Origin: Bacteroides nordii WAL 11050 = JCM 12987 | Lineage (GTDB): Bacteria; Bacteroidota; Bacteroidia; Bacteroidales; Bacteroidaceae | Assembly (NCBI GenBank): GCA_000613465.1 | Contig: BAJA01000014.1 | Location: 48,312-112,311, forward strand | DNA: 64,000 nucleotides | Direction of reading: 5' to 3' | Part shown: piece by piece, positions 26,925-34,502 of the stretch | Layout: every line of letters begins with the position of its first letter | How positions within the stretch are numbered: position 1 is the first letter of the stretch | The notes under the pieces: generated by a model | The model's input: the letters and a program-made list of their open reading frames with translations, nothing else | What the model was told of the DNA's origin: nothing | The model's database searches: none | Translations under genes and position numbers: made by a program

Positions 26925-29528
26925 ATGACTCAACGATTTTATAACACACTTTTATTCCTGTTATTTACAGTATTTCTACCGATAACTGCTGCCGGACAGA
27001 ATTATAATGTCCTTTTTATACAGTCTTATACTAATCAGACTCCCTGGCATAGTGAACTAACCCGTGGACTTCGTGATGGCTTTGGTGAAGAAAAGCTGAA
27101 GGTTAATATTATTACCGAGTATCTGGATGCTGATTACTGGGCATATCGTTCTGAAAAACTGATTATGAACCGTATTTGTGAACGAGCAAGAAAACGCGGA
27201 GTAGACTTAATTGTAACTTCAAGCGATGAGGCTTTTCATACATTGTTTGCTTGTGGTGATTCTTTGCCACATCAGGTTCCGGTTGTTTTTTATGGTATTA
27301 AATATCCGGATGAAGCTCTTATGGCTGCTTTACCTAATATTTGCGGTTTCACTTCGAATCCCGATTTTTTTCTTTTACTGGAACAGGTCAATAAAATATT
27401 TCCCGAACGTAAAGAGGTTGTTTGTGTGAATGATAACAGCTTTTTAAGTTTGAAAGGAAAAGAAGATTTTATGGATGAGTGGGGACAATTTGTAAAACGT
27501 CATCCTGATTATAAATTGCAGACCTACAATGTACAAACCGGAACTACAAATAGCATTATCTCTTCTGTATGTTATCCACGTAATAGTCACGGACGTATTG
27601 TGGTAGTACCTAAGTGGTCTCCTTTTATGGCATTTATCGGTAAGAACTCTAAAGCACCTTTCTTTTCCTGTCAGAGTCTGGCGTTGACTAACGGAGTTTT
27701 TTGTGCTTATGATGCTGATCCGTATGCTTCTTCGCGAATGGCAGGAGTGAGGGCAGCTAAAGTGCTGAAAGGTACTTCTCCGGCCGATTTAGGCACTACT
27801 GAAAGTCCGATTGATTTCTACTATGATTATAAGCAGCTCGATTTTTTTCATGTGGCAAAAGATCGCGTGAAGCCTGGGATTATACTTAATGAGCCACATT
27901 GGGAGAAATATAAGTTCTTTTTCATCTTACTTTATGCTTCCATATTGGGGTTATTGGTATTTATTGTTGTTTGGCTGATACGTGCTAACCGTCGGGAGGC
28001 ACGCCGGAGAATGCATGCACAGACTCGTCTCTTGGTGCAGAACCGTTTGGTGGCCCAGCGTGATGAGTTTGATAATATTTTCCATTCTATTCGCGAAGGA
28101 GTGATAACGTATGATACTGATTTTCGTATTCATTTCACTAATCTTTCTTTGCTACGTATGTTGCATCTTCCGGTGGATGTTACTGTCCGGCCTTATGAAG
28201 GACTGCCAGCCGGTTCTATCTTCAAAATATATTCTAAGGGTAAAGATGTATTGCACGATATGCTGAAAGAGGTGATTAAAGAAGGTAAAAGCTGTATAAT
28301 TCCTTCCAACTCTTTTATGCAGGAAGTGCATAGTGGTAATTATTTTCCGGTTTCCGGAGAAATGGTTCCTATTCATTCACGTGGGGAGATAACCGGAGTT
28401 GCCCTTTCTTGTCACAATGTATCTGATGAAGAGATGCGGAAACGTTTTTTTGATTTGGCGATAGAGGATAGTTCTATCTATCCGTGGCAATTCAATATTC
28501 GTACCCATATTTTTACTTTTCCATTGGGATTCCTCCGGCAATTTGGCTTTGATGAATTGGAAACGACTATTACGCGTGAGGATATGGAAAAAACGGTGTA
28601 TCCGGAAGAGCTGGAACACATCAGTTCTTTATTTGATGCCGCCCTCACAGGAGTGCGTCAGAATACCCGGATGAGCTTCCGTCAGCGCAATGCAGATGGA
28701 CATTATGAGTGGTGGGAATATCGTACTTCCGTACTTAATGGATTGACATCAGATGAGCCTTATAGTATTCTTGGTGTTTGTCAGAGTATTCAGCGTTATA
28801 AAAGTACAGAGGAAGAGTTGACCATAGCCCGCGATAAGGCATTGCAGGCTGATAAACTCAAATCGGCCTTCCTTGCCAATATGAGTCACGAAATTCGTAC
28901 GCCTTTGAATGCTATTGTCGGTTTCTCCGACTTGCTGAGTGATACGAGTGCTTTCACAGAAGAAGAGGTTTCACAGTTTATTACTACAATCAATAAGAAC
29001 TGTAGTCTGTTGCTGGCATTAATCAATGATATTCTTGACTTGTCCCGTATTGAATCGGGAACGATGGACTTCCAGTTTGCTCGTCATAGTCTTCCTTTAC
29101 TGTTGAAGAATGTGCATGACTCCCAACAATTGAACATGCCACCGGGAGTGGAACTTAAGCTTGAAATCCCGGCAGGTAGTAAAAAATATATGGTGACAGA
29201 TAATGTACGCTTGCAACAAGTAGTGAATAATCTTATAAACAATGCTGCTAAGTTCACAACAAGCGGATCGATTACTGTGGGATATACTGAAGATGAAGCC
29301 GGCTATACTTCTTTATTTGTGGAAGACACCGGTAAGGGAATTTCTCAGGACGGGTTGGATCATATTTTCGAACGTTTCTATAAAGTGGATAATTTCACGC
29401 AGGGAGCCGGATTAGGACTTAGTATTTGTCAGACAATCGTGATGCGGCTTAATGGAACGATCCGTGTTACATCTGAGGTAGGAAAGGGAACACGTTTTAC
29501 TGTGCGTATCCCGGACGTATGTGAATAA
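26925..29528 (+). CDS. membrane sensor histidine kinase with periplasmic substrate-binding-like domain, 867 aa
   Basis: Signal peptide (1-25), a periplasmic region of about 300 residues that looks like an ABC-type substrate-binding fold (NVLFIQSYTNQTPWHSELTRGL, VVFYGIKYPDEAL, GRIVVVPKW), one membrane segment (about 330-352; FFFILLYASILGLLVFIVVWLI), two PAS-like regions (about 385-510 and 520-635), HisKA with phospho-histidine in FLANMSHEIRTPLNAIVGFSD, and HATPase (NNLINNAAKFT, VEDTGKGIS, GAGLGLSICQTIV). No receiver domain follows. No response regulator is adjacent; the nearest is the NtrC-type one at 31593, which has its own kinase at 33073. Confidence 0.9.
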   Translation: MTQRFYNTLLFLLFTVFLPITAAGQNYNVLFIQSYTNQTPWHSELTRGLRDGFGEEKLKVNIITEYLDADYWAYRSEKLIMNRICERARKRGVDLIVTSSDEAFHTLFACGDSLPHQVPVVFYGIKYPDEALMAALPNICGFTSNPDFFLLLEQVNKIFPERKEVVCVNDNSFLSLKGKEDFMDEWGQFVKRHPDYKLQTYNVQTGTTNSIISSVCYPRNSHGRIVVVPKWSPFMAFIGKNSKAPFFSCQSLALTNGVFCAYDADPYASSRMAGVRAAKVLKGTSPADLGTTESPIDFYYDYKQLDFFHVAKDRVKPGIILNEPHWEKYKFFFILLYASILGLLVFIVVWLIRANRREARRRMHAQTRLLVQNRLVAQRDEFDNIFHSIREGVITYDTDFRIHFTNLSLLRMLHLPVDVTVRPYEGLPAGSIFKIYSKGKDVLHDMLKEVIKEGKSCIIPSNSFMQEVHSGNYFPVSGEMVPIHSRGEITGVALSCHNVSDEEMRKRFFDLAIEDSSIYPWQFNIRTHIFTFPLGFLRQFGFDELETTITREDMEKTVYPEELEHISSLFDAALTGVRQNTRMSFRQRNADGHYEWWEYRTSVLNGLTSDEPYSILGVCQSIQRYKSTEEELTIARDKALQADKLKSAFLANMSHEIRTPLNAIVGFSDLLSDTSAFTEEEVSQFITTINKNCSLLLALINDILDLSRIESGTMDFQFARHSLPLLLKNVHDSQQLNMPPGVELKLEIPAGSKKYMVTDNVRLQQVVNNLINNAAKFTTSGSITVGYTEDEAGYTSLFVEDTGKGISQDGLDHIFERFYKVDNFTQGAGLGLSICQTIVMRLNGTIRVTSEVGKGTRFTVRIPDVCE

Positions 29529-29562
29529 TAAGGTGTTAAAAGGCGTTCATTTGTGTACAAAG

Positions 29563-29578
29563 TGTTCGTTTTCGGACA
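29563..29578 (+). promoter_or_regulatory. putative enhancer (activator-binding) palindrome 3
   Basis: TGTTCGTTTTCGGACA, identical to the 9071 copy; within the longer AAGTGTTCG/CGGACACTT palindrome (29561-29580). Ends exactly 46 nt before the GG at 29625. Confidence 0.7.
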
Positions 29579-29621
29579 CTTGTCGAATGAATTAATTATC
29601 GGAGAATTAGTAACTTATCTT

Positions 29622-29638
29622 TTTGGCACGTCGTTTGA
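29622..29638 (+). promoter_or_regulatory. sigma-54-like promoter of the outer-membrane factor gene
   Basis: TTTGGCACGTCGTTTGA: consensus TGGCAC at -24 and TTGA at -12 (GG-N10-GA). Start codon at 29668. Confidence 0.75.
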
Positions 29639-29667
29639 CTTCTTAAATCGTAGAAAATAATACTTTT

Positions 29668-31146
29668 ATGAGAAAGAAGAATATACTGCTTGTTTTAGCG
29701 ATTTTTGCCTTTTCGCAAATACTTACGGCACAGAATGAACGGGAAATAACTCTTAATGAGGCTATTGCTTTGGCACGTACTCAATCCGTAGATGCGGCGG
29801 TGGCCTTGAATGAACTGAAAACAGCTTATTGGGAATATCGCACTTTTCGTGCCGATCTCCTGCCGGAAGTGAATCTGACAGGAACATTGCCCAACTATAA
29901 AAAATCCTACAGCTCTTATCAAAATTCGGATGGTACTTACGGGTTTGTCCGTAACAATTATCTGGAACTATCCGGTGACTTGTCCATTGACCAGAATATA
30001 TGGCTGACAGGAGGTAAACTCTCTCTTTCAACTTCATTGGATTATATCAGGCAGTTCGGGGGAAATGGGAAAGAACAATTCATGTCCGTACCGATCAACC
30101 TGGAGTTGACCCAACCTATTTTTGGCGTGAATAAGCTGAAGTGGAACCGTCGTATAGAACCTGTACGCTATGAAGAGGCAAAAGCTGCTTTTATCTCTGC
30201 CACAGAAGACGTGACACGCAAAACCATTACTTACTTTTTTCAGTTGCTGTTGGCAAAGGAAACGTTGGCTACTGCCCGGCAGAATGAACTGAATGCCGAA
30301 CATCTGTATAAAGTAGCCGGAGCCAAACGTGAGATGGGGCAGATATCAGAAAATGAGCTGTTACAACTGAAACTTTCTGCCCTGAATGCCAAGGCTGCTA
30401 CTACAGAAGCGGTGAGTAATCTGAATGCCAATATGTTCCAGCTTCGTGCTTTTTTAGGATTGGATGAAAACGTAAAACTGGAACCGGTGGTTCCCGAATC
30501 GGCACCGGACATACGAATGGAGTATAACGAAGTGCTTAGCAAAGCTTTGGAGCGTAACTCTTTTGCACAAAACATCCGTCGCCGGCAGCTTGAATCGGAC
30601 TATGCAGTAGCTACCGCACGCGGCGATTTGCGTAGTGTAGACCTTTTTGCCAGCGTGGGTTATACGGGGCTCGACAAAGAGTTTACCTCTGCCTACAATC
30701 ATCTGCTCGACAATCAGATCGTACAGGTGGGGGTGAAGATACCTATTTTGGATTGGGGAAAACGTCGTGGCAAGGTACGTGTGGCGAAGAGTAATCGTGA
30801 AGTAGTACTTTCTAAAATTCGTCAGGAACAGATGAACTTCAATCAGGATATCTTTTTGCTTGTGGAGCACTTCAATAATCAGGCACAACAGCTAAGTATA
30901 GCCAAAGAGGCGGATATTATTGCTCAGCAGCGTTATAAAACCAGTATTGAGACTTTCCTGATAGGCAAAATCAATACGCTCGACTTGAATGATGCACAGA
31001 ATTCAAAAGACCAGGCACGGCAGAAACATATATCAGAACTGTATAATTATTGGTCTTATTTCTATCAGATTCGTAGCCTTACCCTTTGGGATTTCGAGAG
31101 AGATACGGAACTGGAAGTAGACTTTGAGGAAGTGATTAGTGATTAA
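29668..31146 (+). CDS. TolC-type outer-membrane efflux protein, 492 aa
   Basis: Signal peptide (about 1-21), then the duplicated OEP fold: REITLNEAIALARTQSVDAAVALNELKTAYWEYRTFRADLLPEVNL begins the first repeat; TPRKTITYFFQLLLAKE-like and NELNAEHLYKVAGAKREMGQISENELLQLKLSA are the helical-barrel hairpins; LERNSFAQNIRRRQLESDYAVATARGDLRS starts the second repeat. It provides the outer-membrane exit for the adaptor at 9187 and the ABC transporter at 20-27 kb, with which it shares promoter signature. Confidence 0.92.
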   Translation: MRKKNILLVLAIFAFSQILTAQNEREITLNEAIALARTQSVDAAVALNELKTAYWEYRTFRADLLPEVNLTGTLPNYKKSYSSYQNSDGTYGFVRNNYLELSGDLSIDQNIWLTGGKLSLSTSLDYIRQFGGNGKEQFMSVPINLELTQPIFGVNKLKWNRRIEPVRYEEAKAAFISATEDVTRKTITYFFQLLLAKETLATARQNELNAEHLYKVAGAKREMGQISENELLQLKLSALNAKAATTEAVSNLNANMFQLRAFLGLDENVKLEPVVPESAPDIRMEYNEVLSKALERNSFAQNIRRRQLESDYAVATARGDLRSVDLFASVGYTGLDKEFTSAYNHLLDNQIVQVGVKIPILDWGKRRGKVRVAKSNREVVLSKIRQEQMNFNQDIFLLVEHFNNQAQQLSIAKEADIIAQQRYKTSIETFLIGKINTLDLNDAQNSKDQARQKHISELYNYWSYFYQIRSLTLWDFERDTELEVDFEEVISD

Positions 31147-31291
31147 TCATGCGAATCAATAGTCGAAACTCTATTCTAAACTTAATCAGTTTCTATCTGA
31201 ATAACGTCTGTCGTTACCATCTATCTCTTTCTCCGGTATTGATAATGCTCTCTCTCGTAGAGTAACGTATGCAACCTCGGTGTGTAACGTT

Positions 31292-31382
31292 GTTTTAGAT
31301 GTACATGTAAAGCAGTACGACATGTACATGTGGGACAGTACGACATGTGCATCTCATACAGCTTTACATGTACATGTAAAAC
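31292..31382. repeat. inverted and direct repeats built on ACATGTACATGT
   Basis: Left arm GTTTTAGATGTACATGTAAA (31292-31311) and right arm TTTACATGTACATGTAAAAC (31363-31382) with 2 more paired bases each and one mismatch in 22; between them two direct copies of CAGTACGACATGT. The rest of the 31147-31592 gap shows no gene; it contains TCTCTCTCGTAGAG near 31250, a word also used at 38225 and 63774. Confidence 0.7.
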
Positions 31383-31563
31383 AAGACTCTGCACCGGGAA
31401 AAGGAGCGTTCCTTTCTGAGATAGGCAAAGCACAATACCGGGCAAGAGTAGTAATATCGCCAGGGGTACTTCCGGTACTCAAAGATACGTCCGGCAAACT
31501 TCATTATTTTCAGGTTTGAACTAAATATCCAACCACTGATTCGTACTAATCATTATTTATTCT

Positions 31564-31571
31564 TATTTTTG
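31564..31571 (+). promoter_or_regulatory. -7 element of the response-regulator gene
   Basis: TATTTTTG, 21 nt before the start at 31593. No good -33 seen. Confidence 0.35.
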
Positions 31572-31592
31572 CGATCATAAAAACACACGCTT

Positions 31593-32939
31593 ATGATATT
31601 GATCATTGACGACGACAGTGCTGTCCGTTCTTCTCTCAGTTTTATGTTAAAACGTGCCGGTTATCAGGTGCAAACAGTTCCCGGACCTCGTGAGGCTATG
31701 GAGGTGGTACGCTCTGAAGCTCCCGCTCTTATCCTGATGGATATGAACTTTACACTTTCCACAACAGGGGAAGAGGGTTTGACTTTGCTCAGACAAGTGA
31801 AAATATTCCGTCCTGATGTTCCGGTTATTCTGATGACCGCATGGGGAAGTATTCAATTGGCAGTACAGGGAATGCAGGCAGGAGCCTTTGATTTTATAAC
31901 AAAGCCCTGGAATAATGCTGCCTTGTTGCAACGCATTGAAACAGCTTTGGAACTGACTGCTGCGCCTGCAGAAGTACCACAAGAGCAGAGTGATGCTTTG
32001 AAACGCGACCATATTATTGGTAAGAGTCAGGAGTTGACAGATGTTTTGAATACCATTGCCCGCATTGCCCGTACCAATGCTTCTGTTCTGATTACCGGAG
32101 AAAGTGGAACGGGTAAAGAATTAATAGCCGAAGCTATTCATATAAATAGCCAGCGTGCCAAACAGCCATTTATCAAGGTAAATTTGGGTGGAATCTCTCA
32201 AAGCTTGTTTGAAAGTGAGATGTTTGGCCATAAGAAAGGGGCATTTACTGATGCCAGTGCTGATCGTATCGGACGTTTTGAAATGGCGAATAAAGGTACT
32301 ATATTCTTGGATGAAATAGGAGATTTAGATCCTTCCTGCCAGGTGAAATTGCTTCGTGTCCTGCAAGATCAGACGTTTGAAGTTTTGGGTGACAGCCGTC
32401 CCCGTAAGACTGATATCCGGGTGGTATCTGCCACCAATGCCGATTTGCGTAAGATGGTAAGTGAACATACTTTCCGGGAAGATCTATTCTATCGCATCAA
32501 TCTTATAACAGTTAAGCTTCCGGCTTTGCGCGAAAGGAGGGGAGATATTCCGTTACTTGCCCGTTATTTTGCCGATCGCCAGGCCGAAGCTAATAATTTG
32601 CCCCGTACTGAATTTTCTGCTGATGCACTTCAGTTTCTCAGCCGTTTGCCCTTTCCGGGGAATATCCGTGAACTGAAAAATCTGGTGGAACGGACCATAC
32701 TGGTCAGTGGAAAAGCCATTCTTGATGCTTCGGATTTTGATGCACAATATCTTCGTCAGGATGATCCGAAGGCTACTGGCGCTTCGCTTTCCGGAATGAC
32801 ACTGGATGAAATAGAACGTCAGACAATTTTGCATACTTTGGAACGTTGTAAAGGGAACCTCAGTCAGGTAGCTACCGCTTTAGGCATTAGCCGGGCTGCC
32901 CTCTACCGGAGGTTGGAAAAATATGGAATCAATTATTAG
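31593..32939 (+). CDS. NtrC-type sigma-54-dependent response regulator, 448 aa
   Basis: Receiver domain (1-120) with acidic pocket DDD 6-8 and phospho-acceptor D50 (LILMDMNF), AAA+ domain (about 140-370) with Walker A GESGTGKE, the sigma-54 contact loop GAFTDA (canonical GAFTGA with Asp for Gly), Walker B IFLDEIGDL, and arginine-finger region LPFPGNIRELKNLVER; C-terminal Fis-type helix-turn-helix LSQVATALGISRAALYRRLEKYG. It should bind upstream palindromes and open sigma-54 promoters. The three palindrome/promoter pairs before 9187, 20094 and 29668 are the likely targets. Its cognate kinase is at 33073, 133 nt downstream across a hairpin repeat. Confidence 0.93.
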   Translation: MILIIDDDSAVRSSLSFMLKRAGYQVQTVPGPREAMEVVRSEAPALILMDMNFTLSTTGEEGLTLLRQVKIFRPDVPVILMTAWGSIQLAVQGMQAGAFDFITKPWNNAALLQRIETALELTAAPAEVPQEQSDALKRDHIIGKSQELTDVLNTIARIARTNASVLITGESGTGKELIAEAIHINSQRAKQPFIKVNLGGISQSLFESEMFGHKKGAFTDASADRIGRFEMANKGTIFLDEIGDLDPSCQVKLLRVLQDQTFEVLGDSRPRKTDIRVVSATNADLRKMVSEHTFREDLFYRINLITVKLPALRERRGDIPLLARYFADRQAEANNLPRTEFSADALQFLSRLPFPGNIRELKNLVERTILVSGKAILDASDFDAQYLRQDDPKATGASLSGMTLDEIERQTILHTLERCKGNLSQVATALGISRAALYRRLEKYGINY

Positions 32940-33070
32940 TGATGAGTGGTTAGTGATAAGTGATTAGTGCCATGCGGATTATAGCGCAGCCCACTAACTA
33001 CTCATTACTTATCACTACTCACTCATCACTAATCGTTAATCACTCATCACTACTCACTAATCACTATTTA
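32938..33070. repeat. reiterated-word hairpin (AGTGATGAGTG family) with conserved core, element between regulator and kinase
   Basis: Left arm of AGTGATGAGTGGTTAGTGAT words, core CCATGCGGATTATAGCGCAG (from 32970, ending CC at 32991), right arm of the complementary words ACTCATTACTTATCACTACT and so on to 33066. The core recurs in elements with other arms at 36168 and 61149, and inverted in diverged form at 34393 and 50568. Confidence 0.8.
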
Positions 33071-33072
33071 TC

Positions 33073-34365
33073 GTGCGTCTAAAAGGATATTTTTTTATAC
33101 TGGCTTTGTTTCTGGCTGCTCTTGGTGGAGTGATACTCTACTTTGGCGGATGGGTGTATAAGCCTTTGCTATATATTTCGGAAGTCCTGATCGTTTTTCT
33201 GCTGGTATATTTGATCTTGTTTTATCGAAAGATTATAAAACCGTTGGACACGATTGGTAGTGGTATGGAGCTATTACGCGAACAGGATTTCAGTAGTCGT
33301 TTGACTCTTGTTGGGCAGTATGAGGCCGATCGCGTGGTCAATGTTTTCAATAGAATGATGGAGCAGTTGAAGAATGAACGTCTCCGGCTTCGGGAACAGA
33401 ATCATTTCCTCGATCTGATGATTAATGCTTCTCCGATGGGAGTGATTATTACTACCCTTGATGATGAGATATCGCAATTAAATCCGATGGCTATTAAAAT
33501 GTTAGGTGTCCGTCCTGAAGAGGCTCAGGGGAAAAAACTGATTGCTATTGATTCTCCGTTGGCTGCGGAATTGGGGCGTGTTGCTAAGGGAGAGACGGTA
33601 ACTGTCCGTTTGAATGACTCGAATATTTATAAATGTACGCACTCTTCATTCATCGACCGGGGATTCCAGCATCCTTTTTTTCTGATAGAAAGCTTGACGG
33701 ATGAAGTGATGAAGGCCGAGAAAAAGGCGTATGAGAAAGTGATTCGTATGATTGCGCATGAAGTGAATAATACAACAGCAGGTATTACTTCTACGTTGGA
33801 TACCGTAGAACAGGCACTTTCCGAGTCGGAAGGGATGGAAGATATCTGTGAGGTGATGCGTGTATGTACAGATCGTTGTTTCTCTATGAGCCGTTTTATT
33901 ACCCGTTTTGCAGATGTGGTAAAAATACCTGAACCTCACTTGGTTCCGGTTAATCTCAATGATCTTGTATTCTCTTGTAAACGTTTTATGGAAGGTATGT
34001 GTGCCGACCGTAATATTACCATTACACTGGATATTGATGAGGAATTGGGAGAAGTGAAACTTGACGTTGCTTTATTCGAACAGGTATTAGTGAATATCAT
34101 AAAGAATGCAGCTGAGAGTATTGAGCAGAATGGAGAAATCAAGATACGTACTTATTCTCCGGGCGGGATTGAGGTGGCAGATAATGGTAAAGGTATAACA
34201 AAAGAGACTGAAGCTAAACTCTTCAGTCCCTTCTTTTCTACCAAGCCGAACGGGCAGGGAATCGGCCTGATATTTATCCGTGAAGTTCTGATGCGTCACG
34301 GATGTTCGTTCTCACTCCGTACGTATACAGACGGGTGGACGAGATTTAGAATGTTATTTAATTGA
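33073..34365 (+). CDS. NtrB/NtrY-type sensor histidine kinase, 430 aa
   Basis: Starts with GTG at 33073 (MRLKGYFFIL). Two close membrane segments (about 5-24 and 28-50), a HAMP-like linker (KIIKPLDTIGSGMELLREQDFSSRL), a PAS domain (about 110-215; ASPMGVIITTLDDEISQLNPMA), HisKA-like region with IAHEVNNTTAGI, and HATPase (NIIKNAAESI, VADNGKGI, GQGIGLIFIREVL). The HEVNN form is that of NtrY/NtrB-like kinases that pair with NtrC-type regulators. Almost no periplasmic domain, so it senses in the membrane or cytoplasm. Coupled by position to the regulator at 31593. Confidence 0.92.
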   Translation: MRLKGYFFILALFLAALGGVILYFGGWVYKPLLYISEVLIVFLLVYLILFYRKIIKPLDTIGSGMELLREQDFSSRLTLVGQYEADRVVNVFNRMMEQLKNERLRLREQNHFLDLMINASPMGVIITTLDDEISQLNPMAIKMLGVRPEEAQGKKLIAIDSPLAAELGRVAKGETVTVRLNDSNIYKCTHSSFIDRGFQHPFFLIESLTDEVMKAEKKAYEKVIRMIAHEVNNTTAGITSTLDTVEQALSESEGMEDICEVMRVCTDRCFSMSRFITRFADVVKIPEPHLVPVNLNDLVFSCKRFMEGMCADRNITITLDIDEELGEVKLDVALFEQVLVNIIKNAAESIEQNGEIKIRTYSPGGIEVADNGKGITKETEAKLFSPFFSTKPNGQGIGLIFIREVLMRHGCSFSLRTYTDGWTRFRMLFN

Positions 34366-34502
34366 CAGTTGACAATTGACAATTGACAGTTAGCTGCGCT
34401 GTAATACTGTATAGTAACTGTCCATTGTCAACTGTCAATTGTCAACTGTCAATTGTCCACTGTCAACTGTCCACTGTCAATTGTCAATTGTCAATTGTCC
34501 AC
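34363..34502. repeat. reiterated-word hairpin (TTGACAATTGACAGT family) with conserved core
   Basis: Left arm TTGACAGTTGACAATTGACA (34363 on), core in inverted orientation GCTGCGCTGTAAT (34393-34405), long right arm of TGTCAATTGTCAACTGTCCA words to 34502. It overlaps the 3' end of aspD on the other strand: the last residues of AspD (QWTIDN) and its stop codon are made of this repeat. Confidence 0.8.
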
